DNA of 64,000 bases from the NCBI GenBank assembly GCA_020830965.2, contig JACCFC020000006.1, positions 1 to 64,000 on the forward strand, in the 5' to 3' direction. Every line of letters starts with the position of its first letter. Within the stretch, counting starts at the first letter, position 1. The DNA is from Neisseriaceae bacterium TC5R-5 (lineage in GTDB: Bacteria; Pseudomonadota; Gammaproteobacteria; Burkholderiales; Chromobacteriaceae). Made by a program: the position numbers and the translations under genes. This document shows positions 25,160 to 33,248 of the stretch, piece after piece. The notes beneath the pieces are model-generated. The model was not told the origin of the DNA. It searched no databases and saw nothing but the letters and a program-made list of their open reading frames with translations.

Positions 25160-26467
25160 ATGCATTTTTCCGATCTGGGCATCGCCCCGACTATTCTGCG
25201 CGCGTTAGAAACCGCTGGTTACACCTCACCGACTGGCGTACAAGCTGAAGCCATTCCTGCTGCTATCGCTGGCCGTGACCTATTGGTTTCGGCTCAAACC
25301 GGTAGTGGTAAAACCGCAGCCTTCCTGCTGCCTGCACTGACTAAACTTTCCGAGCGCTCCACTGGCAAGGGCCAGGGGCCGCGCGTATTGGTTCTGTGTC
25401 CAACACGAGAGCTGGCTCAGCAAGTTGAAAAAAATGCGCTGGAATATGGTAAAGATTTGCGCTGGTTAAAAACTGCCTGCTTAGTAGGCGGAGCCTCTTT
25501 TGGTTTTCAAACTCGTGCTCTGTCACGCCCGATTGATCTGATCGTTGCCACTCCTGGCCGCCTGATGGATCACATGCGCTCAGGGCGTATCGATTTCTCC
25601 CGTCTGGAAATGCTGGTGCTGGATGAAGCCGACCGCATGCTGGACATGGGTTTTATCGAGGATATCGAAACCATCGTTAAAGCCACCCCTGCTGAGCGTC
25701 AAACTGTATTGTTCTCCGCCACGCTGGATGGCACAGTGGGTCGCATGGCTGAAAAAATGACACGTGAGCCGCTACGCATTGAAATCGCCCGTAGCGAAAC
25801 CTCTGGCGGTACTATTGAAGAGCATTTGTTATACGCTGATGATTTGAATCATAAACACCGTTTGTTGGATCACATATTGAAAGAGTCTGGTTTTGATCAG
25901 TGTGTGATCTTCTCTGCGACTAAATCTTATAGTGAAGAGTTGGCCGACAAGCTTTCTGATCAAGGCTACTCAGCCGCCTGCCTGCATGGTGATATGCCGC
26001 AAAGCTGGCGTAATCGTACTTTGAATGATTTGCGTCGTGGCCGTATCAAGATTCTGGTGGCTACCGATGTTGCTGCACGTGGTATTGACGTGCCCACTAT
26101 CACTCACGTTGTTAACTTCGACTTGCCCAAGCAGGCGGAAGACTATGTACACCGTATTGGCCGTACCGGCCGTGCTGGTCGTGATGGTACCGCTATCACC
26201 TTGGCTGAATCGAAAGAGTCGCATAAGGTGCGTCGTATTGAGCAATACCTGAAGCGCAGTATCACTGAAGGTGTGATCGAGGGGATGGAACCTACCCGTC
26301 GTCCATCTAAAGGTGGCCCACGTCGTGGCGGCAATGGCAAACCAGGTGGTTATGGTAATCAACGCCGTCCAGGTAGTGGTGGTGGCAATAGCCGCGGCGG
26401 TTATCAAGGTAACCGTGGCCCGCGCAGCAACGAGCGTAGCGCACCGCGTAGTACTAGCTCACAGTAA
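25160..26467 (+). CDS. DEAD-box ATP-dependent RNA helicase, RhlE-like
   Basis: An RNA-unwinding ATPase involved in ribosome assembly or RNA decay, often cold-induced. Motifs in order: Q motif (YTSPTGVQAEAIP), Walker A AQTGSGKT, PTRELAQQ, DEAD, SAT, ATDVAARGID and HRIGRTGRAGR. The C-terminal 60 residues are an Arg/Gly-rich RNA-binding tail (GGPRRGGNGKPGGYGNQRR and onward). Length 435. The AAGGA ribosome site lies just after a small hairpin at the end of the long leader. A strong terminator follows. A second helicase of the same class is at 56583-57905. Confidence 0.93.
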   Translation: MHFSDLGIAPTILRALETAGYTSPTGVQAEAIPAAIAGRDLLVSAQTGSGKTAAFLLPALTKLSERSTGKGQGPRVLVLCPTRELAQQVEKNALEYGKDLRWLKTACLVGGASFGFQTRALSRPIDLIVATPGRLMDHMRSGRIDFSRLEMLVLDEADRMLDMGFIEDIETIVKATPAERQTVLFSATLDGTVGRMAEKMTREPLRIEIARSETSGGTIEEHLLYADDLNHKHRLLDHILKESGFDQCVIFSATKSYSEELADKLSDQGYSAACLHGDMPQSWRNRTLNDLRRGRIKILVATDVAARGIDVPTITHVVNFDLPKQAEDYVHRIGRTGRAGRDGTAITLAESKESHKVRRIEQYLKRSITEGVIEGMEPTRRPSKGGPRRGGNGKPGGYGNQRRPGSGGGNSRGGYQGNRGPRSNERSAPRSTSSQ

Positions 26468-26489
26468 ACGACGTTGTTATCGTCTTACC

Positions 26490-26521
26490 AAAACGCCACA
26501 AGCTTGCTTGTGGCGTTTTTG
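26490..26521 (+). terminator. Terminator after the first RNA helicase
   Basis: AAAACGCCACAAG (26490-26502) pairs perfectly with CTTGTGGCGTTTT (26507-26519) over a four-base loop and ends in a T-run. Located 22 bases past the helicase stop, it is a typical Rho-independent terminator. Confidence 0.92.
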
Positions 26522-26579
26522 CTGCTTGCTCAAGGCATCGTTATACTCGGTGTTCCTTTCAACATAAGAAATTACGACT

Positions 26580-27674
26580 ATGCGTACGCTTGTTACCACC
26601 ATCGCACTCACCCTTGCTGCCTTTGGCAGCCAAGCGGCCACCTTGTATACCGGTGATAAAATTGATGGAGTACCGGTTATCAGCCAGTTGGATATTAAGG
26701 ATCTGCCCGCCGGTAAGCTGCACCGTTTTCTGTTTCGTGGTGCCAGCAATGGGATAGGCCAGTACTTTTACCTGCCAGTACAAGTAGCCAAAGGGAGCAA
26801 GCCCGGTAGCCGGCTGGTGTTGAACAGTGGCAACCATGGTGATGAGGTCAATGGTATTCGTGCGGTACAAAATATTATGGCCAGCCTGAACCCTGAGCAG
26901 CTCTCTGGCAGCGTACTGGCTGTTACCGGTTCTAATCCGGATGCCATTAATCGCATCAGTCGGGAATGGGCTACCTACAATGATGGTCTGAGTACCAGTA
27001 ATTTCAATCGCCTCTTCCCAGGCAAGGAAAACGGCACCGCTCCTGAACAGCAAGCTTGGCTCATGTGGAACAAGCTCTGGCAAGGCAATGCTGACTATGT
27101 ATTGGATTATCATACCCAGTCCAGTGGCACCAGCTTCCCCTTTTTCATTTATGCCGACTATCGTCAGCCGCGCATACAACAGCTGGCTGAGCTGTTCCCG
27201 GCAGACCAGATCAAAAAAGACCCCGGTGAAAAAGGCAGTACCGAAACCACTTTTGTCGAAGCGAATATCCCAGCCTTGACTTTGGAATTGGGTACTCCAC
27301 GCAGTCTGGATGCGGATATGATCGCCCGCGCCGAAGAGGGTACCCACAATGTGATGATTACGCTCAAAATGCTGGAGGGGAAGCTAGGTAGAACAGCTAG
27401 CAGCGTGAATACCTATATTGGCAACGATATGGTGACGATCCGTGCGGAACAGGGGGGCTACGCCGACATCTTCGTCAAGCTGGGTGACAAGGTGGAAAAA
27501 GGTCAGCTTCTCGCTCAACAGCGTAATATCTTTGGTGACATCATCAAAAAATATAACGCCCCCACCGCTGGCAAAGTGCTCTCTGTTGGCACCGATGCCG
27601 TGCGTGAACCACGTGCCACACTGGTCAGGTTGCTGTTGCAAAACCCAGATCCAAAATGTCAATTAGGCTGCTAA
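26580..27674 (+). CDS. Periplasmic succinylglutamate desuccinylase/aspartoacylase-family zinc hydrolase
   Basis: The family removes acyl groups from N-acyl amino acids using one zinc. Zinc ligands are visible as His86 and Glu89 in NSGNHGDEVNG and a later His in VLDYHTQSSG; the catalytic Glu is in LTLELGTPRS. The C-terminal 80 residues (GGYADIFVKLGDKVEKGQLL onward) form the beta-barrel seen in the aspartoacylase group. Unusually, the protein starts with a clear signal peptide cleaved near FGSQA, so it should act in the periplasm. The C-terminus ends with two Cys (PKCQLGC). It appears to be monocistronic. Substrate unknown. Confidence 0.85.
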   Translation: MRTLVTTIALTLAAFGSQAATLYTGDKIDGVPVISQLDIKDLPAGKLHRFLFRGASNGIGQYFYLPVQVAKGSKPGSRLVLNSGNHGDEVNGIRAVQNIMASLNPEQLSGSVLAVTGSNPDAINRISREWATYNDGLSTSNFNRLFPGKENGTAPEQQAWLMWNKLWQGNADYVLDYHTQSSGTSFPFFIYADYRQPRIQQLAELFPADQIKKDPGEKGSTETTFVEANIPALTLELGTPRSLDADMIARAEEGTHNVMITLKMLEGKLGRTASSVNTYIGNDMVTIRAEQGGYADIFVKLGDKVEKGQLLAQQRNIFGDIIKKYNAPTAGKVLSVGTDAVREPRATLVRLLLQNPDPKCQLGC

Positions 27675-27791
27675 GTTGGCCAGTAGATATCGGTATTGAG
27701 CGCTGTTGCCTGGCATAACACTATGTGTGTCGGTGAGGTGCCAGTACAGAGGCTGGCCCTGTTGTTTTGACTGTGTGGCATCATATTGCAC

Positions 27792-29246
27792 TCAGAAAGA
27801 ACCCAGCCAGCCTCCCAGCAAGATCACCAGCGCTAGGGCCAGCACTGGGCCGATAATCGCAACCATCACGATATCGCGGTAGCTTTCCTTGTGTGTGCTG
27901 TTGCACACCGCCAATAGCGTCACTACTGCACCATTGTGCGGCAGGCTATCCAGTGTGCCGGCGCTCATCACGGCGATGCGGTGCAATAAGGCTGGGTCTA
28001 TATTCAGCTCATGGGCTAAGTTCAGATATACCTCACCTAGTGCTTGCAGGGCGATGGTGAGGCCGCCCGAGGCGGAACCGGTAAGTGCTGACAATATATT
28101 GGTGGCTACCGCCAGTGATACCAGTGGGCCGCCTTGCAAGCTGAGTACCCAATCGCGTACATCGGCAAAAGCGGGCAGTGCAGCCACGACCGCGCCAAAT
28201 CCTACCAAGCTGGCAACACTCAGTGCCGGTAGTACAGATGCATTTGCACCTGCATCTATGCTGCTGCGTAGTTGTGGTAGGCGTTGATGATGCAGTAGCA
28301 GCAGGCAGAGAATAGCACTGAAAAGTGCCAGCAATACCGACCAGACCCCACCTAGGGCGCTCAAGCTGGTATTGCCCCATTCAGGTGAGGCTAAAAAGCT
28401 GGCATCCCAGCTTGGTAGGATAAAGAGCGTGACAACCAGGTTAACCACTACCACCATCACCAGCGGTAGCAAGGCACGCCATAGCGCAGGCGGTTGTGGG
28501 CTATGTGTACCGTGGTTGAGCTCGGCGGCATCAAAATGATGGCTGGTACTGGCACGTTCACGCAGTAATTCATCTTCAGCGATCTCTTCCTGCTGGGCCG
28601 TTGCCTGGGCGATAAAGCTTTCATGACTAGCCAGTGCCAGCCCTTGCTGTCTTTGCAGCCACCATAGCCCAAAACCCAGCATGACTGCTGCTGCCAGCAT
28701 ACCCAGGCCTGGTGCAGCAAACGGCGTAGTACCGAAAAAGGGCATAGGAATAGCGTTTTGAATAGCAGGCGTGCCCGGTAGGGCAGACATCGTAAAGGTC
28801 GAGGTACCCAGCGCAATGGCTGCTGGCATCAGCCGACGTGGAATTTGTGCTGCGGCAAACAGTGCCTGTGCCATCGGTGCCAGCACAAAGAAGGCGACAA
28901 ACAGACTGACACCGCCGTAAGTGACTAAAGCGCCGGCCAACACGACGGCTAGGATGGCGCGTTTGGGGCCTAGTTTGCTGGTCATGAAGTTGGCAATAGC
29001 GGTTACCGAGCCGCTATCATCCATCAGTTTGCCGAATAGGGCGCCGAGTAGAAACAAAGGAAAGAACTGCGCCAGAAAACCGGCTGCATTACCCATAAAG
29101 GTTTGAGTCCAATGGGCAAGCAGAGGTTCTCCGGCAGTAGCAGCGGCGAGCAGGGCTGCTGCCGGAGCTAGCAGGAGAATGCTCCAGCCACGGTAAGCCA
29201 GCCAGATCATTAGCAATAGTGAAACCAGAATCCCCAGTAAGCCCAT
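27792..29246 (-). CDS. GntP-family permease
   Basis: A hydrophobic 484-residue protein with about 12 membrane segments. The order of conserved patches fits the gluconate permease (GntP) family: LFLLGALFGKLMDDSGS, LVTYGGVSLFVAFF, PGTPAIQNAIP and SGTLDSLPHNGAVVTLL near the C-terminus. Family members import gluconate or other small organic acids with protons; the substrate here is not readable. A hydrophilic His/Glu-rich loop lies in the middle (about 205-250). AGGAAG precedes the start. It begins 11 bases after the patatin stop, so the two form an operon. Confidence 0.88.
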   Translation of the reverse strand: MGLLGILVSLLLMIWLAYRGWSILLLAPAAALLAAATAGEPLLAHWTQTFMGNAAGFLAQFFPLFLLGALFGKLMDDSGSVTAIANFMTSKLGPKRAILAVVLAGALVTYGGVSLFVAFFVLAPMAQALFAAAQIPRRLMPAAIALGTSTFTMSALPGTPAIQNAIPMPFFGTTPFAAPGLGMLAAAVMLGFGLWWLQRQQGLALASHESFIAQATAQQEEIAEDELLRERASTSHHFDAAELNHGTHSPQPPALWRALLPLVMVVVVNLVVTLFILPSWDASFLASPEWGNTSLSALGGVWSVLLALFSAILCLLLLHHQRLPQLRSSIDAGANASVLPALSVASLVGFGAVVAALPAFADVRDWVLSLQGGPLVSLAVATNILSALTGSASGGLTIALQALGEVYLNLAHELNIDPALLHRIAVMSAGTLDSLPHNGAVVTLLAVCNSTHKESYRDIVMVAIIGPVLALALVILLGGWLGSF

Positions 29247-29257
29247 GAAGTTTCTTC

Positions 29258-30328
29258 CTATAGCAGTTGTTCAAGATCAAACGAGGAGCGCTGTCCCAAA
29301 TCGATGCCATATTCGTTCAAGAACGTGCTGGCAGACTCTCGCCCTAGGTCACGCAGCATGCACAGGAATTCCCATTCGGCATTCAGTTTGGAAGAAGAAC
29401 TGAGTTTGCTCATCTCTTCGCTGGTGACACGGTGAATGCGCATCTTGGCCCAGCGACCCCCTTCACATTCGCCAGGAGTGGTCACTTGGCGTAGCAGAGC
29501 GATCATGCGCAGTTCTTTGAGTAAGGTGGCGTTAAACGATACTTCGTTGAGCCGGTTGAGAATTTCCCGTGCACTACGAGGTGTTTCCCGACGTTCTACT
29601 GGGTTGACCTGGATCAGAATAGTGTCATGTGACTGGCACTCCTGTACTAATGGCGTAATGGTGGGGTTGCCCGTATAACCACCATCCCAATAGGCTTCGC
29701 CATCAATTTCTACGGCCTGAAACATGGTGGGTAAACAAGCAGAAGCCAGTAGTACATCTGGGCTGAGTTCATGATTACGGAACACGCGACCTCGGCCGGT
29801 ATGAACATTGGTGGCAGTAACAAATAGACGGATATCAGCCTGGTTCAAGCCTTTAAAATCGATGGTCTCAGCCAAGATTTGGCGCAAGGGATTAAAGCCG
29901 GTGGGGTTGAGGTCATACGGAGAAAATAAGCGCGAAGCGATATCAAGGCCGATATACCAAGGTGAGTATTCTATGCTCCAACCACCTAGGAGAATGTCCA
30001 ATGGGCCACGACGAAACGGACTCAAGTCCGCTGCCTGTGACACTCGTCGCCAGAAATCTTCCAGCGCTGCGCGGGCACCGGCAGCCCCACCTTGTCTATG
30101 CCCGTGTACCAGAATGGCCGCATTCATCGCGCCAGCCGATGTGCCGGAAATGCCGTCGATCTTTAACCAGGGTTCTTCTAGCAGCCTGTCCAGCACTCCC
30201 CAGGTGAAGGCGCCATGAGCACCTCCACCTTGCAGTGCTAGGTCAACCAGTATGGTGTCGCGTGGAGCAGGCTGGCCGGGCACGGCGGAATCTGCGGAGA
30301 CATTCATTTTTCCCCTGTTCTTTGCCAT
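29258..30328 (-). CDS. Patatin-like phospholipase
   Basis: Patatin-like enzymes cleave acyl groups from membrane lipids with a Ser-Asp dyad. The oxyanion loop GGGAHGAF (34-41), nucleophile Ser64 in GTSAG and Asp215 in DGG are all present. No signal peptide is seen, so it is probably cytoplasmic or peripheral. The start is either 30328, with AGGT seven bases upstream, or the eighth codon (30307), which has AGGGG close by. It is followed by the GntP-family gene in the same operon. Substrate and pathway are unknown. Confidence 0.88.
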   Translation of the reverse strand: MAKNRGKMNVSADSAVPGQPAPRDTILVDLALQGGGAHGAFTWGVLDRLLEEPWLKIDGISGTSAGAMNAAILVHGHRQGGAAGARAALEDFWRRVSQAADLSPFRRGPLDILLGGWSIEYSPWYIGLDIASRLFSPYDLNPTGFNPLRQILAETIDFKGLNQADIRLFVTATNVHTGRGRVFRNHELSPDVLLASACLPTMFQAVEIDGEAYWDGGYTGNPTITPLVQECQSHDTILIQVNPVERRETPRSAREILNRLNEVSFNATLLKELRMIALLRQVTTPGECEGGRWAKMRIHRVTSEEMSKLSSSSKLNAEWEFLCMLRDLGRESASTFLNEYGIDLGQRSSFDLEQLL

Positions 30329-30679
30329 ATCTATACCTAATGTATAAAAGGGTTCGTCAAAAAAACGGTGTGCTACTGTCGCAATGGAGAGGCTCTATGT
30401 GGTGAACCAAGCTGTTTCTTTATGGTTGCTGCACTGCAATTAGTAAATAAATTATTCATAACGAATGTTATTTTTGACCAAAAGGCACTTTTACTCTTTG
30501 GTGCCCTCGATTTGTATGGTTTTAATGTTGAAAAACTATTATTTGAATGATGGTTTTGTTAAATGGAATATTGATTGCTACAATTCAGTCCGCCTCTTCT
30601 ATGATGAATAAACTAAGCGATAGAACAGTAGAATGATGCGGCTACCATTCGAAAAATCACCATGACAGGACGTTGACGC
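30329..30679. other. Intergenic region between the patatin gene and motA
   Basis: These 351 bases separate the divergent patatin and motA genes and carry no credible gene. The half near motA is AT-rich and holds a candidate sigma-54 promoter at 30564-30579. AGGA lies about ten bases before the motA start. Nothing else is recognised. Confidence 0.5.
30564..30579 (+). promoter_or_regulatory. Possible sigma-54 promoter of motAB
   Basis: TGGAATATTGATTGCT keeps the -24 GG and -12 GC doublets with ten bases between them and has a perfect TTGC; the -24 element is weaker (TGGAAT against TGGCAC). The predicted transcript would start about 90 bases before motA. No good sigma-28 site, the more common choice for mot genes, was found. 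Confidence 0.45.
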
Positions 30680-31537
30680 ATGTTTGTTGGGATTGGTTAT
30701 CTAATTATTTTAGGCTCGGTGCTGGGGGGCTTTGTCGCCGCAGGCGGCAGCCTTGGCGCTTTGATGCAGCCTTTGGAAGTGGTGATGATTGGCGGCGCGG
30801 CAATCGGTGCTTTTGTGGTGGCTAATGGCGGTGCTCCGCTCAAGGCTACGCTCAAGGCTATGCCTAGCGTGTTTAAGGGCAGCGCCTACAGCAAAGCGTT
30901 TTATATGGATTTGTTCTCGCTGCTGTTTGAGATTCTGTCCAAAGTGCGCAAAGAAGGGTTGATGTCCATTGAAGCAGATGTGGAAAATCCAGAGTCCAGC
31001 CCGGTATTTTCCAAGTATGCTACCGTGCTGCATGATCACCACGTTGTCGAGTTCATCTGCGATTATCTACGCCTGATGGTGGGCGGTAATCTGAATGCCT
31101 TTGAAATTGAAAACCTGATGGATGTGGAAATCGAAACCCATCATCATGAAGGTGAAGTACCGGTGAATGCCGTAAAGGGGCTGGCCGATGGTTTGCCGGC
31201 CTTTGGTATTGTCGCTGCGGTGATGGGGGTGGTACATACCATGGAGTCAGTGGGGGCGCCGCCTTCCGAACTGGGTATGCTGATTGCTCACGCGTTGGTG
31301 GGAACTTTCCTGGGGATTCTGTTGGCTTATGGCTTTGTTGGCCCGCTGGCGACTATTCTGGAGCATAAGCTGGGCGATGGTACCCGCGTGTATCAAACTA
31401 TCAAAGTCACCATCCTGGCCAGTTTAAACGGCTATGCGCCGCAGGTGGCGGTGGAGTTCGGCCGCAAAGTCTTGATCTCGCATGATCGTCCTTCTTTCAA
31501 AGAACTGGAAGAACACGTTAAACAGGCCAAGAAATAA
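30680..31537 (+). CDS. motA: Flagellar motor stator protein MotA
   Basis: MotA forms the proton channel of the stator with MotB and contacts FliG. Four membrane segments are visible (about 3-20, 32-50, 170-190, 200-222). Family blocks include GGSLGALMQPLEVVMIGGAA, the cytoplasmic loop with DMFSLLFE-like sequence and ADGLPAFGIVAAVMGVVHTM followed by GTFLGILLAYGFVGPLA. Length 285 is typical. AGGACGTTGACGC precedes the ATG. motB follows after 21 bases. Confidence 0.96.
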   Translation: MFVGIGYLIILGSVLGGFVAAGGSLGALMQPLEVVMIGGAAIGAFVVANGGAPLKATLKAMPSVFKGSAYSKAFYMDLFSLLFEILSKVRKEGLMSIEADVENPESSPVFSKYATVLHDHHVVEFICDYLRLMVGGNLNAFEIENLMDVEIETHHHEGEVPVNAVKGLADGLPAFGIVAAVMGVVHTMESVGAPPSELGMLIAHALVGTFLGILLAYGFVGPLATILEHKLGDGTRVYQTIKVTILASLNGYAPQVAVEFGRKVLISHDRPSFKELEEHVKQAKK

Positions 31538-31558
31538 TAACGCTTTTAAGAGGCTGCT

Positions 31559-32482
31559 ATGGCAGATGACTCACAACGCCCCATTATTGTAAAACGCATC
31601 AAAAAAGGCGGCCATGGGCATCATGGTGGTGCCTGGAAAATCGCCTATGCCGACTTTGTTACGGCCATGATGGCGTTTTTCCTGTTGATGTGGTTATTAG
31701 GGTCAGCCTCACAAGGTACCCTCAATGGTATTGCGGAATACTTTAAAACCCCACTTAAAGTCGCTTTATCTGGCGGTGCTGGTGCTGGTGATGCGACTTC
31801 GGTTGTCAAAGGGGGTGGTAATGATCTGACTAAGCAAACTGGGCAAGTGAATCGTTCCAGCAAGAGTTCGGATGAGGTCATGCGCAAAGAGCAGGAAAAA
31901 AATCTGTTAACGCAAATGCAGCAGACTATTCAGGACCGTATCGAACATAGTGAGTTATTGAGCGAGTACAAAAACCAACTTAAAGTCGAAGTGACGCCGC
32001 TTGGGTTGAAAATACAGATAGTTGATGAACAAAACCGTCCAATGTTTGATTCAGGTAGTTCACGCATGCTGCCACATACGCGCGTTTTGCTGCAGCAACT
32101 GGCGAAAGACTTAAATACCCTGCCTAATAAGGTCAGTATTTCCGGGCATACCGACGCCAGCCCTTTTGGGAGTGGTCAGGGTGGTTATAGTAATTGGGAG
32201 TTATCGGCCGATCGTGCCAACACTGCGCGACGCGAGCTAATAGCCGGTGGTTTACAGGAAAATAGAATCTTGCGGGTAGTGGGGGTGGCTGCGGCTAATC
32301 CGCTGATCAAAAGTAATGTTTTCAGTCCGGAAAACCGTCGGATCACTATCATGGTACTCAATAAAGATACGGAGAATACCATTTTGAATGATGGGGAAAA
32401 GCCGCAAATGAATCGAGAGGTGATTGGCGGACCTGCCACTCCCGAAGGTAGTGCCGGGCAAGCCAGCCCGTCAGCTCCATAA
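31559..32482 (+). CDS. motB: Flagellar motor stator protein MotB
   Basis: MotB anchors the stator to peptidoglycan and carries the proton-binding Asp. The single membrane helix (about residues 28-48) contains that Asp in KIAYADFVTAMMAFFLLMWL. The C-terminal OmpA-like domain (about 150-265) has SGHTDASPF and NWELSADRANTARREL, the peptidoglycan-binding signature. A low-complexity Pro/Ser tail follows. Length 307 is usual. It is followed closely by a membrane methyltransferase gene. Confidence 0.96.
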   Translation: MADDSQRPIIVKRIKKGGHGHHGGAWKIAYADFVTAMMAFFLLMWLLGSASQGTLNGIAEYFKTPLKVALSGGAGAGDATSVVKGGGNDLTKQTGQVNRSSKSSDEVMRKEQEKNLLTQMQQTIQDRIEHSELLSEYKNQLKVEVTPLGLKIQIVDEQNRPMFDSGSSRMLPHTRVLLQQLAKDLNTLPNKVSISGHTDASPFGSGQGGYSNWELSADRANTARRELIAGGLQENRILRVVGVAAANPLIKSNVFSPENRRITIMVLNKDTENTILNDGEKPQMNREVIGGPATPEGSAGQASPSAP

Positions 32483-32495
32483 GCGTTAGTGTTGC

Positions 32496-33248
32496 GTGAA
32501 ACGGCTACTCAGCGCTTTACGTCATGGTGGCTTGCAGCTGCTGGCTGCTGGGACGGCTTTGTTGCTATTTGCCCCGGCTTTACACCCATTACGCTGGGCT
32601 ATGCTGCAAGGTGCTGCTGCTTGGCTATTGGCCAGTTTGTTACGTTTGCCCGTTTGGCAAAGGGTGATTCATCTGTTGTTTATGCCACTGGTGGTATTCA
32701 TGCAGCAGCAGGCCTTCTCTCCCGGCTGGTATCTGTTGGGCTTACTGTTTACCTTGGCTATAGGGCGTAATGCTGTAGTAGAGCGCGTTCCCTTATACTT
32801 GTCGTCGCAAGAGGTGGCGCAGCAGTTAACATGGCTGCTACCGCAGCGAGGGCGCTTTCTGGAGGCAGGGTGTGGTGATGGCCGCTTGGCGCTACGCTTG
32901 TTCCAGCAGCGCCCGGATGTGCGTATTTGTGCCTTGGAAAATGCTTGGGGTAGTTGGTTACTCGCTTGGGGCCGCTGGTGTGCACAGGGCCGTCCGCAGC
33001 GTGTCCGCTTTGTCTGCCGTAGTTTCTGGCAGGTGTCTTGGAGCCATTACGACGTGGTGTATGTGTTTTTGTCGCCTGAACCCATGGCGCGTATCTGGCA
33101 GAAATTTCTGGCAGAAGGGCAGCCAGGTAGCGTGCTGATAAGTAACACTTTTACGATTCCTGATATTCCGGCTGATCAGGTCATCCTCTTGAGTGGCACT
33201 TTGCAAACCGAATTACTGATCTGGCGTCATCCTTATGGAGCTAGTTAA
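32496..33248 (+). CDS. Membrane-anchored class I SAM-dependent methyltransferase
   Basis: The N-terminal 90 residues contain about three hydrophobic helices and the rest is a class I methyltransferase, with motif I FLEAGCGDGRLALRLF near residue 112 and an acidic ALEN at the end of the second strand. The target is unknown. The start is GTG at 32496 with only a weak ribosome site, 13 bases after motB, so translation may depend on motB. It overlaps the next gene by 14 bases. Its place in the motAB transcript is suggestive but similar genes occur elsewhere without motility links. Confidence 0.78.
   Translation: MKRLLSALRHGGLQLLAAGTALLLFAPALHPLRWAMLQGAAAWLLASLLRLPVWQRVIHLLFMPLVVFMQQQAFSPGWYLLGLLFTLAIGRNAVVERVPLYLSSQEVAQQLTWLLPQRGRFLEAGCGDGRLALRLFQQRPDVRICALENAWGSWLLAWGRWCAQGRPQRVRFVCRSFWQVSWSHYDVVYVFLSPEPMARIWQKFLAEGQPGSVLISNTFTIPDIPADQVILLSGTLQTELLIWRHPYGAS

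Noticed and set aside
26559-27347. A 262-codon minus-strand open frame opposite the periplasmic hydrolase gene
   Set aside because: The plus strand has catalytic motifs and a signal peptide; the minus frame has none.
30590-30660. Possible sigma-28 site before motA around AAGCGATAG
   Set aside because: No TAAA or TCAA at the required distance and a poor -10 match.
32489-32770. A 93-codon frame overlapping the methyltransferase gene
   Set aside because: The other frame carries methyltransferase motif I and continues for 250 codons.
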